Of a stretch of 64,000 nucleotides of DNA, positions 24,416-38,540 are shown piece by piece (the stretch's first letter is position 1; each line of letters starts with the position of its first letter). The position numbers were made by a program, and so were the translations under genes. Source of the DNA: Druceiella hillmani (taxonomy: Eukaryota > Arthropoda > Insecta > Lepidoptera > Hepialidae); contig JAYKKI010000004.1 in NCBI GenBank assembly GCA_039881145.1, forward strand, positions 46,162,001 through 46,226,000. The letters run 5' to 3'. The notes under the pieces are model-generated. The model was not told the DNA's origin. It ran no database searches and was given only the letters and a program-made list of their open reading frames with translations.

Positions 24416-25104
24416 TCTTAGGAACTTCCAACAGCATTTATATATTTTATGAGAATTTCGCTTTGAATTATTATACGAATTTCTACGAATTACTAGAAAT
24501 AGGACAGGAATTCTTCTTTTCAGTATTTAAAAATAATCGGGCGCTTTGGAAGTAAATCTACCTGTTTATTAACAATTAGCTATTTTCAATTGTTATCTTT
24601 AACATACTTGTATATTATGGAGTTTTATTTTGCAGTTTTCTGAGTGAACAATTGAATAATGGTGTAAATCTAACCCATCAATTTTATTCCAAATGCATCA
24701 TTGCAGTATTATCCCTCATTATCATATCATAAAACAACGTTCTCATTCAAAAGACGCCAACAAAATTTTCCAAGCAAAAAGGAACCAATTTCAGTGTATT
24801 TAAAACAACCAGAGAAACAGTAAATAAGTTTAACACACGAATTGCGCAAATTTTAAATGCATGTAAAATTTGCCCCTCACACCTGTCATAATAAACCTAG
24901 CACATTTTTTAAACTGAAGCCTCTAATCCGCACTTTGGAAATAAATTATGGCCCACTCTTTCAAAATGAAATATGTTTTATAAGCATTAATAAATGTTGG
25001 AGCAATTTTAACTGCGACTTATCGCCGTCGTTGGGCTCGTTTTTTGCACCAACGTAATTGCTCGATGCGTGGGTCCTTCTCCTAAATTCAGGTATTATGT
25101 AATA

Positions 25105-25450
25105 TAATATTATATTCACCATATCAGAAGGAACTAAAAATAAAGAGCGATCAAAAGAAATACAAATTTCTAAGCCCATTCTATTGAATTCTTATAATTA
25201 TCCTTGGTCTAACCAAACATAATAACTAGCCACCTATCTACCGAGTAGAAATGTTAAGCAGAGAAAACTCTCTTAAAATTCCATAAACTTACAAAGTGCT
25301 AGCTTAGGTTTATGAATCACAACTGTAATTTATATCGGAGATAAGTATATAATAGTTCCCCGGTACTATAAGGACGAACTGTGGTTTAAAAATGGAATGG
25401 CGCGAGAAATTGAGTAGAAAATCTGGAATCGAATGGTTTAATTTTACCAG
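25105..25450 (+). repeat. E sub-repeat at the head of copy B
   Basis: Counterpart of 1165-1450. Shares 'aatccttggtctaa', 'gcagagaaaactc', 'gaaattgagtagaaaat' and 'taccagctgttctg' with it. Confidence 0.65.
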
Positions 25451-25662
25451 CTGTTCTGTACGCCCACCGGGAACTACCTTCTAATCATTCCCTGGGGGAC
25501 TGTTAGGTGACCTTAAGTAAATTCTTCACCGCCTTATTATTTTAATTATACGTCGTAACTTATAAACACGAATGTGTTTTTCTTGGCAGTTCATTTATTA
25601 TTAATCTGATTACTTATTACTTTAATATATGCATATTGCGATTCAGACCAATATATATAGAA

Positions 25663-25778
<116 letters not shown>

Positions 25779-28352
25779 ATTTACGCCAGAAAGTCGAAAA
25801 TTATTTATTCCTCATAGAAGGTATTGTACCGCATTTATTATTTATTTTCCAAATTATCCAATTTTTATTCAGTGCCCAACCATTATAAGGGTTTATTTGT
25901 GATTACTCTTTCCCAAACTTTTATGAATGATATAAAGAATATATTTTTTGGGACTCTAATTATGTTAGCTAACAAAAGAGATCGTCAATTTGTAAAATGA
26001 ATCAAACTATACGGTTATATTAATAAATATTTAGATCTTGCAAGAATGTACTTGAATATGCAGGTTTATGGGAGTAAATGGCACAGGTTATTGAAATAAA
26101 TATTTATTTATTTAATTAGTCGCAAAAATTATACCTATTCATTTTATATATACACCTCGGTGCTTCTACAAATAGAGTTAAGATAATTAAGATTATTAAC
26201 TAACTGAATTTAAATAATTAGATACTAACTTAACATTGAACGAAATCACATACATAAGTTGCACAATGATTATACACACATAGGTACTTTTGTACTATCA
26301 ATTATCAAAAGTTAAACAGTTTTACTTACTAACAAAATTAGTTTAAAACCGTATAGCATAATATTGTCCCAATAGTTATATTAGAAAATAGTAAAGAACT
26401 AAAATATACGAAAGAATCGAAAATATACTTTAGTATTTTTACCAACAATTAAGGACTTAAGTAAGTCTGAGGTACTGCGAAAGAAAAAAATGAAGTGAAA
26501 AAGTTTAATGCACTTGAAATGCGAAATATATACTAAATATACTTGTATAATACAAGTGAAAATGCATATATCCAAAGGCAATATTATCCCAGAGAAAATG
26601 TATTGTAAGGAAACAATCTCAAGGAGAAATAAAATTAAAAAGAAATAAATTTTCAAAATGTAAAATGGACATTTTTGTCTAAGTGTATATTTAAAAATAT
26701 GAGTAAAGATATAAAGATGCCCAAAAATGCATAAATGGATTTTAAATATATTTTAAACATATCACTTTTTCAGTGCATTTGAACTAATTTGTTAATTAAA
26801 TAAATTAGGTAAAATTAAATTAACAAATTTCAATTTACTTATATCACTTACGTCAGATAAATTTATTAATATGACCTATCCAATATGCAAAACATGAAAA
26901 ATGCCTTTCCCTCTTTAATTATTTTGACAGAAAGTGTTTTGTAAATCACTTTTAAGAAAGGACTTTCATTCGTGTAGACAACATGTTTTCTTGCGAAAAT
27001 GAGAAATGTTTTTATGAGAAACGAATTTAAGAGAAACAGTGAACTCCAATCATTTTGTTTATTCATTCTATAATAATTTTTAACCATTGTACATTTGTAA
27101 ACATATTACTAAAATTGATAACTGACGTACCATGTAAATACATCTGTTCAGTTTTAACGATCAGTCAATGTTGATTATTCCTTTTAACGACTCAACTTCT
27201 TGTGGACAAAAAGCCGTTATTTTAAGTTATGTACAGCTTTTGGTTTAAAATTCCCTAGCGAAGCAAGTGGGCTTTGTAATTTTGTGTTATCCATCGATTT
27301 ACCTATATTGCTGAAGTCCAACAATTTCTATAGCTTTTGACCACTGTTCATAAAATTACGCAAGTAGACGCTTTAAATAAAAAATACATAGATAGATACG
27401 GAATCGTTCTTGCAATTAATTCATAAAAGAAACATGTTATTACTCAGAATTAAGTTGATTCATTAATTATCCATTATTGATATGACGCTCGGTATCTTTT
27501 ATTTTTAAAATCACACTTTCTCTAATATAATGTGATCTTTAGATGTATGCCTTTTTATTTATGTTACACAAATATATGCTAGAAATACTTATGTAATATA
27601 TTATTGTCTTGCAACACGCATTTATTATGAAGAAGCACGTGCACGTAAACACGTGTACCGATATTAAGAAAAGGACATAAATAACTTTCAATTTCTTACT
27701 TTAGAAGCCCGAATGAAACGTTTGTGCTCGTTAATGGTTCCCTGGTTACGAAAATTAGTTATTTTGTTGAAACTTGATCCCAGCGAACGCGATATCAAAG
27801 GTGTTGCTTATTTCTTTTTCTAAAAAAAGACACTATTTCGACGACAGTACCTAACAATTTTCCACGCTAATTCTTATTTCCTTTCGCTTCTCTAAACGAG
27901 TTTTCAATTCGAAAATTGCTTCCCACGAATAGTAAATATTATTTTATAATATAATACCTTATTTTATGGTGAAGCATGGCTGGTGAATAAACACACAATT
28001 TTTTTTAAATTTTAAGCTTTAAGTTCTATTTTGTTTGCAGAAGTCGAAACCGATTTTTTAAATTTAATTTCGGGGATAAGTTTCTTCCAACTCATTCTCT
28101 AGTTACATATAATAAATTTTTTTATAGAGTTAATTACTACATAATTATCTCTTGAACCGATGGAACACACATAAATTACGATTCCGTCTTTGTCTATATA
28201 TTTTTATTAAAAGCGTCTACTCATGCGAATTTCATGCACATTGGTCAAAAACTGTAAAAAGTACTGGATTTAGACAAAATGGTTGGATGGATGAATATGA
28301 CGAAATTATAAAGGCCACTCGCTTCACTATGGAACCAAAAAAACAGAAAATA

Positions 28353-28388
28353 GGGTTAACGCCATATTTTTCAATATGGCGTTAACCC
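28353..28388. repeat. Perfect 15-bp inverted repeat (hairpin), copy B only
   Basis: Arms GGGTTAACGCCATAT (28353-28367) and its exact reverse complement (28374-28388) are separated by TTTTCA. The homologous positions in copies A (about 3770) and C (about 47430) are unpaired, so the hairpin formed in copy B. It lacks a terminator or TE context. Confidence 0.9.
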
Positions 28389-29199
28389 AAGGAATTGAGT
28401 CATTAAATGGAATGACCAACGTTGACTGATCCTTAAAAGTGGACAGAAGTGTTTACGTAGTAACGTCAGTTATCAAATGTAGTGTTTATAAATATACTCT
28501 GGTTAAATGTTATTGCAGGATGAATTAACAAAATATTTGGGAATAATTGTTTCTCTTATTACTTTTTTTGAAAATTCCTTCCGAGAAACGTTCCGCATTT
28601 CTACAAAAAGATATGTTGTTTCGACAAACCAAAGTTCGTTGTTAGAAGATATTCCAAAATAATTTTTGTCGTTATGTATTTGATGTGTTAACTTGATGTG
28701 TTGACTTTCTCCGAAAATAATTATGGAGCAAACATGGAAAAGTTATTTTTCTTTTCGTATTCCGTTTCCTAGAAATATGATATTAATCCATTTAAGTAAT
28801 GTAAATGATTAGAGTAATTTTTTTTTATTTCATTTCACCTTATTTTTTTAATTACTCACTAGTATTGAAACGCAAATATTTTCAAACTATATTTAGACTA
28901 CAGTTACGCACTTTGCTGCTCCCTTCTTATCTTTATTCATATTCTACAATATACACTTCGGTTCTTTTATTTGTATTTAAAATTGATTCCTTACAATACA
29001 TTTAATTGTTATTTCATTTATTTATTTATTACAAACTTTAACTTACATATAAAATATATATGCATTTGCTATGTGAATAAACTCTTCCTGTCAACCACGT
29101 TGTTTAAATGTAAAGGTTTCGCTACATGGAAAACTATAAAATACTAATAACAAACAAAAAAATATCACAAAATAAACAAAAAAAAGTGAAATCAGCGCA

Positions 29200-29248
29200 A
29201 AAAATTATTTGTTTAAGAAAAATAATTTTTCTTGAACAAATAATTTTT
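29200..29248. repeat. Near-perfect 23-bp inverted repeat, copy B only
   Basis: Left arm 29200-29222 and right arm 29226-29248 are separated by TAA, with one mismatch. Copy A has a similar left half at about 4835-4860, but the sequence that follows does not pair with it. Confidence 0.85.
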
Positions 29249-31149
29249 ATTTATTGTTTTATTTAATTGTAAACATTTTAATTATTTTTCCTTTTTTAAT
29301 TTGCTGCTATAAATTATTAAACTATCTCAAAATCTAATTTAAATTTTCTTACAATTAATTGTTAAAATTTGCAATGAATACTTCTTTATTTTAAGGAACG
29401 GAACGAATACATAAAAAATGCAATTGAGTAATTTTCTGATTAATTAAATTCCATAAAATATTCTAGCTATCATAATCAACACCGATTAAGTAAGCCTAAT
29501 TATTCAGTTCCAAACATCCTACAACATGAACTTCAATGTTATTCAAGACGCTGGTGTCCACTAAAAAGTTCTATATTTGGTAATATTTACATCTTAACCA
29601 TTTGTGTTAGTTCGGTCTTAATGAATTAATCGATCAAACTGTTATTAAATATGTTTAGAATTTTTATATTAAAATCTCTCATCATGAATAGTTTTGACCC
29701 CAAATTGCGAAAGAAAATTTGTTAATTATTTGTTTTATATTTCAAACAAGTGTTTCATGTAATGGTATATAGACTATTTTCGTTTAGTATAGCCTCATTA
29801 ACGTTATTGTGAACTTTGTTTCATTTTTTCAATTACTTAACGAGATGCATCTTTAAGAAAATAATGACATCTATGATACGTAGAAAAATAACTAAAAATG
29901 TTTAATTAAAATTCACAATTCCCTAGTGCAAGCTTTCATTTAATACCAAGATAGGTTTCTTAACCTTTGCCCTCCTCTACTCTACAGAATTGTCCCAACT
30001 ATCCCACAAGTGGGAAATCTAAATTTGCTCTTTTTATGTCTGGGACTGGTCCTTTCTGTGTATTCTACCAACCCTAGCGAGTTACGTACAGAACAATTTT
30101 CTCAACCTTAAAACCTGTTGTTCAAAAATTTAACAATTATTTTTATCGATTCATTTAATTTCAAATTTATCTATTTTATTAATGCAAAATCAAGACGTAC
30201 TAGTGGAAAGGAAACCTAATTCAAAACCGAGACATGTTAGTGGTCATGCAAAAGAACTTAATGCAATTAGACTTCAAAGCTGAACAATAAAATTAAATGT
30301 TTTATTAAATATACTGAAATTATCTAATATTATCGTATGAATTAGTAAAGAATTAGAAATTACAGAATTTTTCCGTACGTACATATCTTCCCTTCCTTTG
30401 GATAGAATTTCAGTTTGAACATTCATATGGAATCGGAAAATGAAAATAATTTAAAAATTAAATTTTCTTTTTCTTCTAACGTATAGGTATTTGAAATAAA
30501 TTTTTCTGTTAAATTAAATCAATCGGTGAGCGCAATCGTTATTTCCATCACATGACTTCATTATTGAGTGTTATGATGTAATTTGCTCTGATATAATGAT
30601 ATAATCTGTTCAATAATAATCTGTGTCATGATATAGTCTGTCCAATAATTTCCAATGCATTATGACATATTATCACAACGTCTTTTTATCGTAAGGAAGA
30701 ATCGTCAAGACCAAACAACCTCGACATGCACAAATTGCAATACTAATAGCTTTCAGTAATAATTAAATGTAGTTTAATATATTTAGTCTACAATATTTAT
30801 TATGTGACTTATAAATCTACCATATTCACCTAATTTCGAAATTGCAATTTAATTTTTTTCAACATATGTACAAACATTGTGTTCCCTTGTTGAACGTCAA
30901 AACCGTAAAACAATAACAAAATAAATGAATATGAGCACAATGCACAAATGTCAAATTTTACCACATAGTATACAATTTATGTTTCTATTTATGGATTCTA
31001 GTTTGATAAATTAGAGTGATGACTCCAGACATTTTTGTCCTTTATATAATAGTGGTCATTTTTATAATACGCCTTTCCGGGCAAATGTGTCTTAACAAGA
31101 TGTTTAAAATATTTTTCTGACCATTTGCTCCATGTTCTGGTATTTTATT

Positions 31150-32510
31150 ATAGAAGCTTTAAATATGACTCAAAAATTAACTACTAACCGTCGTGAGTTC
31201 GAAGTTGGGAATATCCAGTTTATTATTATTTCAAGTACTAGAATTGTGGCGATCACAGTTTTTACGGTGAAGTTTATGGTTTTTTTCATTCCATGCAAAA
31301 TATTTTGAATATAATGTGAAGGCAATGTGAGTATATTAATTACATTAAATAGTTCTCTTCTTACACTAGAAGATAATTCATAAATTGAGCGAATAGGTAT
31401 TTTTGTAAATTTTAATGTACTCAATATTGGCAGATTCACCTGACAACAATATACCTTAAGACATGAAATATTATAGGAGTAGCTAAAATAAAGATTCTTG
31501 TAACTTCAACATTTGTTAACTTCCTTTTGTTTATATTTGTTGTTAACATTTGTTAACGCTAATATCCAGTTAAACATCCGATTTGCTGCACAGCGTTTGC
31601 AGCGAAACTAAGTTTTCCTGCCAATTCTGATTATTAGCTCCCCATTGTAGTGTACTATCTATAGCAATACCGAGAAAGACTGTTGTACTAACAAAATCCA
31701 TTCTATTATTATCGAATAATAAGATAGTTTCAACTAGTCTTACATTTGGAACAGAAAATTTGATGCACTTAGTTTTTTTACATTGACCGCCAACCAATTT
31801 AGTATTTGTGACATCGCCTTATTTGCGTTATTTAATTATTATTGTAAATATAAGAGATATATCGACAACAAGCCATACTATTTCAACAATTATTTTAACC
31901 AGAGAAAATAAGAAAAAGAAACGGTCCCAATATGGAGCCTTGGGAAACATACATCTTTGATACAGTTTCTGCTGATTTATCTTCCACTACCTATATTTTT
32001 TGTAATCTGTTTACGATATAAAAATTAACTTAGCTAAGGGTTTTACCTTTCAGCCCAGCCCATAATATTGCAATTTGTATAGTAACAATATATGATCAAC
32101 ACAATCAAACACTTTTGTCACAAGCGCCAAAGATATGCAAAACTAATGCCACTGCCACGTCTGTAGCAGACATGTCTTTCGTAAAGCCATATTGCTGGCT
32201 GTGAAGTAAGCCAAAAGAGTTAAAATAAGCCGCACTTTGCTTGAGTACGACCTTTTCAAAAAATTTTCTGAGAGGAGACAAAATAAATACTGCTCTAAAA
32301 TAAGAAGAATCGTAGTTGTAACCAGATTTAAATATTGGTTTAATTTTATTACGTTTCCTAAGATCTGGAGAAACTCTTAGATCAACACATTTACTGAATA
32401 TAGTGGCTAAGTGTGGAGCAATACTACCAACAATAGAACCAAAAACTTTGATGGATATTCCCCACAAGTCTTCGGTTTCCTTTAGATTAAATAATTTGAA
32501 AGTATTTTTT
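31150..32510 (-). pseudogene. Jockey/CR1-like LINE reverse-transcriptase relic
   Basis: Reading the minus strand from 32510, the fragments appear in the order of a LINE RT domain: SPDLRKRNKIKPIFKSGYNY (finger region), LSPLRKFFEKVVLKQ, LLHSQQYGFTKDMSATD, then KVFDCVDHILLLYKLQYYG, VSQGSILGPFLFLIF, NWLAVN, KTKCIKFSV, TTVFLGIAIDSTLQW (thumb), and near 31330 ILTLPSHYI followed in another frame by DRHNSS and NKLDIPNFELTT (C-terminal tail). The YADD box is not readable. There are many frameshifts and stops, and no endonuclease domain was recognised. The LINE sits at the same relative place as the fragment at 6650 in copy A but is absent from copy C (junction near 52275). Confidence 0.85.
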
Positions 32511-33224
32511 AATTTTCATAAGTAAATTTAAAATGCAGATCGTGGCTATTAAGCTTGATATTATTTCTCAGTAATTTGGCATCTTCATCTCACGCTGAGT
32601 AAACTTAGGCATTAGAAATCAATACTAGCAAAAAATGTCTCGAAGACCTAAGCTTCTCCCGATTGTGAAATGGTAAATTAATTATTTATTTCCAGTGTTA
32701 GATTATTATTATGTGACTTAATCTTTCTCGTTTTACTATTTATAATACCCCAGACATATTGTATTTCATTGTCTAAATATTTTATCTGGGTTAAAATGTG
32801 GTTAGATTTGGCCACTTATGCTTTAGCCTTTACTATCTCAGATAAAAATAACATTAGTTCTCATAAATAACAAATATGTAAACAGAACTTTCCAAAGAAA
32901 CTTAAACCGATTTCAATGTATCCAAAATAGCCAGAAACGCAGTGAAAAGTATAATTCAAGGATTTTAATAATTTTATATTAATATCACACCTGCGAGACA
33001 TAAACCAAGCACAGCAATAAAGTAAAGCCCATAATCCTAAAGTACTCGTAAATTATACACTGAAAAATTATCTCTCAGTCCTTTGAAACTAAATGAGTTT
33101 TATGAACATTAATAAATTTTCAAGCGACTTTTAATTGGGATTTATCTTCATAAAATCTCATTTTTGCGCGATACTCTCGTTGGACGCATCCTTCCTCGAA
33201 ATTTGAGCATTATGTTAATGCAAT

Positions 33225-33560
33225 ATAATATTAAGCCACATTCGATAGGATCAAAAATAAATGGCAACCAAAGGAAACATAAATTTTCAGATTATGACCC
33301 TTGTGATTGAATATTTATGCTAATCCTTCGTCTAAACAGATAATATAACTCGTCATCCACATACCGTAGAACAATCTGAAGTAGGGCTCACTCATTTGTA
33401 ACTCCATTACTTTAGAAAATATCAGTTCAAGATCGTCAGTAATAAAAGTGACTTATATCAGAGAAAGTAAACATGTAATAACTCTCTCATTATCATAATA
33501 ATGTGTTGTAGTCTGGAAACACAGCAACGCGAGAAATTGAGTAGAAAATTTGGAAGCCAC
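33225..33560 (+). repeat. E sub-repeat, internal occurrence in copy B
   Basis: Counterpart of 7518-7870 in copy A ('taatgcaatataatattaagccaca' at about 33218-33242 is shared). Same orientation as the other three. Confidence 0.65.
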
Positions 33561-33780
33561 AGTTTAATAATTTACTAACTATTATGTGTATTGGAAAAAT
33601 TATGTTTAATAATAAATTAAAGAGCTGATTGACTTTCTAAGACAAAGTCGTCTATCATGCTTACTTCTATCTGAAGAAAATTTTCCGCCCTTTCCTATTT
33701 TCTATAATTGTTAAATATTGACCTAAATTAAAAATTCAAAAGTTTTTCGTTAATCGATTTGTTTGTTAGCTTAAATTATA

Positions 33781-34135
33781 TATAGGTTTACTGACGAAAT
33801 ATTTAACAGTTTCATGGAGCATAATAAAAAATGATTTTTTTATTCCATGGATTAAGTCGCTCTGCGCCTAATGTTTACTTTTCCAATTATCCACTTTATA
33901 ATCAATATACAGAAGTGAAACTGTAATTATTACTTATGATTTTTATGATTTACCGATATATTTTTATAAAAAAGCTAACTATTTACTGATATGTACGATT
34001 ATATACAGGTTTACTGACGAGAAATTTAACAGTTTCAAGGGGGATAATAAAAAAATATCTTGTTATTCCATGGATTAAGTCGCTCTGCACCTAATATTAT
34101 CTTATTATTCCATAGATTAAGTCGCTCTGCGCCTA
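33781..34135 (+). repeat. Small direct repeats within copy B
   Basis: About 90 bp at 33781-33870 (from 'ataggtttactgacga') recurs at about 34004-34093, and its last 30 bp (TATTCCATGGATTAAGTCGC and following) recurs once more at 34106-34135. Copy A has a single version at 8085-8170. Local duplication therefore happened in B. Confidence 0.8.
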
Positions 34136-34388
34136 TAAATTCCCAGTTTTAATTTTAAATAAATCTAATATTTTGCTGCTGACTTTTACTTTGGCCATCG
34201 ATATCGCATTTAAGGGTGATCTTTAACGGAAGCAGTTATATAAAATATTTATACGGCGGCAGCTTTCCCAACAAATTTGATTAGTTAATCTAAGTTAGGT
34301 GTTTAATCAACCCAATATTCCTATAAAAATACTGCACGTTATTAAGTTTTTATGACGTACCTCACGTAACATACTAATATACATCATT

Positions 34389-34390
<2 letters not shown>

Positions 34391-34469
<79 letters not shown>
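34391..34469. repeat. (TA)n microsatellite
   Basis: TA run with one CATA interruption, at the place matching 8550-8633 of copy A. Confidence 0.95.
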
Positions 34470-34473
<4 letters not shown>

Positions 34474-35061
34474 TTCATGGGAATAAATTGACACTTAAAA
34501 TATATCACTTTTTATCGTTAACAATATGTGCCCTAATATCATAAATTATACAGGTACCGCAAATTAAAACCTTACATAATTCATTTCTGAAGGGTAAGTA
34601 ATTATTACAGCTTGACACGAAGCATATACGCCAACAAAAATAATAACGCTATTCATTGGCAAGGTTCAAAAATAATGTCGTTTTGACAGAGTTGCTTTCA
34701 CAAGGATTATTTATTTTAGATGTTTCCTATTAACGAACGTTATCCAGAAATGCAGATAATTGTTTATTCTGAAGTAAAAATCCGCAACAAAAATTACGCA
34801 ATTATATTGCACTAAATTAGAAATTACATTCAGCAACATTAGATGTACCTTTCACTTTGTTCGCAAGGCAGTTGTATCCTACAATTAGATAAAAAAAAAC
34901 GTACTTTAAGTTTAAATTTTTATTACGCAATATATGCATAGCATGACTTTTTGGAATTTTAATTTTGAAGATATTTTTCACTTGTTGGTAATTATTTTTA
35001 GACTAAATAAAATGTTAAACGGAAATTAAGACCAACTGTAAAGACTAAAAATAATTTTCGA

Positions 35062-35062
35062 C

Positions 35063-35109
<47 letters not shown>
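35062..35109. repeat. (TA)n microsatellite
   Basis: Uninterrupted TA run. Copy C has no tract at the homologous place (about 52690). Confidence 0.95.
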
Positions 35110-35112
<3 letters not shown>

Positions 35113-36734
35113 TTGTAAGTATTAAAGAAATTATTAATCAAATAATTACTAAGTTAATTAATAAATATACCGATGAGTGAGTATATTTGTTATTCATAAC
35201 ATTATTTACTATGTATAGATCATAGAGAATAGGAATAATTGGTGATTTATGATAAAGCAAAAGACAGGATGATCAAACCATATAACGATCCCATAAGAAA
35301 TGATCAAAAACTATGATTTTCTTCCCCATGTGTAGAAAAGCTTGTTGAAAATTAAACCTCTGCTACCACTCAGCATTCCAACCAAATTTCATTGCTATGA
35401 CAATAAAGGTACTATTATATGCTTTTTCTCTCTTTCACGAGACACGGTTCAGAACTTATACTTTACTAAATGTTGGAGTTATGAATATGTATTCTTCAGG
35501 CGATGGAACAATGGGCGATTATAATGTCCGATTAGACCAAACCTTATTAGTATAAGGTCACATGGGATTCCTTTTGGAGAGTTCTGTATACTTCGGTCGT
35601 TAGTTATTTTCATTCCTGTCAGAGGTGGATTGATATAAATTTACATTAATATAATACCGAATTATGAACGAGGACGCCCGCGACTAGAATTACTTTTTTA
35701 CGAGAAATCAGATCGAAATAATTGATAAGATAACTTGAACATATATTAATGTTTATAAAGCAGATTACGTTTTGAAAGACTTATAGGTGTCGTTTCAGTA
35801 TTTAATTTATTTTCAATATTTGTATTAATGGCTTTGCATCAAAGTTGTGCCTGATTTAAGAAGTTATCAATTTCATTTTAAAATAAAATTTGTGCAAACC
35901 ATATATTAAACTTATTTTTGCGTCTTTATTTATTTTAAAAGTAGACTAGAATTTATTTAGTTTTATTTAGAAATTTCCGTTGGTATGTTTATTTATATAA
36001 ATATTGATGTTTATTTTATGCGGTAAATCATAAATATAACATTAATGCATTCGAATTACGAAAGACCCGGTAGTTTAAAACTATATTTCACCTGGAATGA
36101 AATCATTATACATACGTATATTTAGAAACATTTGAATAACAAGAAACACATCGACTTATGTTTGACTCACAAATGGTATACCAATGAATAATTATCAACA
36201 GCAACACGAACCAAAATAGGATAAGGATTTACAGAAACAAATTAGTAAATGGTTCGAGCGAAAATCTACTCAACGTCATTAATTCCGAACCGATAAACGG
36301 AAAAATTTAACTTAAACTTGAATCTATTTATTTCATCTTACCCGATAAATAATTAAGCAATGCCAATTATTTGCCGACAAACTATCACAGACATTAGATG
36401 AATCGAAGCAACTCACGGCAACACGTAATGAACCGTTGTATTGTAGTTCTGGTTTATGCAAGACTTGATAAAACATATTAAACACGAGTAAAACTATCAC
36501 TATAAGGATTTTATAAATACTTAGGCATATCTAAATATTATATAGAATTTCTGTTAAATTGTGATTCATCTGTTTCGTTTAATTATTTGCAAATATTGAT
36601 GTTAATCTTTAACACGTATAAATTGGCTAGTGTATACTTCACAGACGTAAAAATATCGTGAATTCCTCACAATAAATTTTAAATTAAGCAGCATTGCTTT
36701 TAAATTAAGAAACAAGTACTACATATACTCTCAT

Positions 36735-36737
36735 TAA
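36735..36737 (+). other. Empty target site matching the Harbinger insertion in copy A
   Basis: Sequence around 36715-36760 ('gtactacatatactctcat TAA agcaggTAATTTTGACTTCAG') aligns to the left flank (9318-9345) and the right flank (12284-12306) of the Harbinger element with a single TAA. It is the paralogous pre-insertion site. The left flank alignment is looser than the right. Confidence 0.6.
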
Positions 36738-37201
36738 AGCAGGTAATTTTGACTTCAGAATTTCAGAAGATGAGTAAACACAATTTTATGGACTTTTACA
36801 TCCATGTATATAAAATTATCTATGTAAATTCTATAAAATATATTTCTGAAATTCTCATAACTCGTTCTATTAGTCGATATGATTTTCAAAATTAACTATA
36901 GTCACCCTTTTAAAAAAATATTAAAGCTTTATTTTATTCCCTCTATATATCGTATAAATATTTTTGAATGCCATTTATACCAGCCATAATTATACCAAAT
37001 TTCAAATGTCTACTTGAAATACTTTCTTTAAAAGGACTGTGACATACAGATGGATCAACACGCGTGTAATATAAAAATTCCTTCTTTCCTTTTAGAACAT
37101 ATTCAAATTTGCTCTATTCGCTTTCTTGTATTCAAAAATTAAAGTCAAAAGATTTAATGACGAATAAAACCTTTGTATTATTTACTTACTCTTTGAGTTT
37201 T

Positions 37202-37288
37202 TAGGGTTCCGTTGTGAAACAAGAAACACGTATTCATCACGTTCGTCTGACCGTCCGTTTATCACAGCCTCACAATTTTAATAGTTTT
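37202..37288 (+). repeat. AGGGTTCC-type insect repeat fragment, copy B
   Basis: Counterpart of 13381-13472: begins TAGGGTTCCGTTGTGAAAC and contains 'cgtctgaccgtccgtttatcacagcctcac'. The one-base differences make it slightly closer to the family as I remember it. Confidence 0.35.
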
Positions 37289-38214
37289 ACACCCGTATGT
37301 TTGCAAGTAAATCATAAATTAAATAAAATTTAAAAATAATTTTGCAAATAAATAATTTATACGGGAATCTAAACAAAATAAGCAAGTGGCATATTATTGA
37401 AATGGAGATTAATTTACATCTTCATGCAATTAAAGAGGAGTGAAGTACTTTTTATGACAGATGATACAAGTGAAATACCGCTGAATAGGTCCTCTAAATT
37501 AAATTGAGTGTTTTCAGTTTCAACCATAATTTTGGAAAATATGAAAAATAATAGATACCTTTATTTTATTTATACTTGTAAGTAAAGTTATTTGGTGCTA
37601 TGTCTATCCCGAGACCCACTTGGTCGGTTTTAAATATTCCTATTACCTCTTTTAGAGCTTCTCTATTCACGAGCTGATTGTAATTTAAAAAAAAACTTGT
37701 GTTATTTTTGCCGAAATACAAAAACATGATAATTGTATTTTGAACTACAACTTTATGGAATAACTAATTTTCAATTCTCAATTTCAAAAACAGCCTACCG
37801 AATTGTATATTTCCTAACCATTTTGCGCCCTATCACCATTTTGCACCCTACCAACTATAACCCTTCCGATTATCTACTGCAAGTCATGTTATATAAAACT
37901 ATTTGTTCAAAAACTATTAAGATGCTGTAGTATGTTAACAAATGATGTAGTTCATTTAAGATTTTGTAATTCGCTATATCATGACATGACTGCAATAAGT
38001 AAAAGCGGTGCTTATGGCAATATGTATAAAATGTTATATGTATATATTAAAAGGTAAATAGATAAACGAAACGAAAAGTGACTATCACAAGAATATCATC
38101 GGCACTTTTAAAACCTAAAACTTTTCTAACAACAATATAATTGAATGTTATATTTTAGTCACTATCAACACATCTTTATATTACGTATTTAAAAATCAAT
38201 TTAGTACATGGGCA

Positions 38215-38313
38215 ATGCAGAGTATCATCTAAAAACATTCCATAAAATCAAAATATTTACGGCTCATCGTGACCACATATATTGAAATAAAACTATTAAA
38301 TACGAGTAAAAAG
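38215..38313 (+). pseudogene. Broken counterpart of the copy A first-exon candidate
   Basis: ATGCAGAGTATCATC then TAA at 38230-38232. Past the stop the aligned residues KSKYLRLIVT and NTSK still follow the copy A peptide. The junction has GCAAGT at 38313-38318 where copy A has GTAAGT. With an early stop this copy cannot make the same product from this ATG. Confidence 0.5.
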
Positions 38314-38540
38314 CAAGTATCGCTTTAAAAGGATTCTTTAAATCCTTAGACACATAAAAAACCGTACATTTAAGAAGGAGTATTTATATACTATTAACAA
38401 ATAACATATTATTTTTACTCATAACAGAAAAAAATAATCGAGTTTGATATATCGAATGGCTTTGCAACAGAAAAAAGTAAAAGGATTAAAGAAAAGATAG
38501 ACATGAAAGGAAATGGAAAGTGGAAAGTAAAGTTAGGAGC

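Noticed and set aside
35342..35524. 60-codon frame within the copy B-specific stretch
   Set aside because: No motif recognised. The stretch is an insertion relative to copy C, but I could not identify its source.
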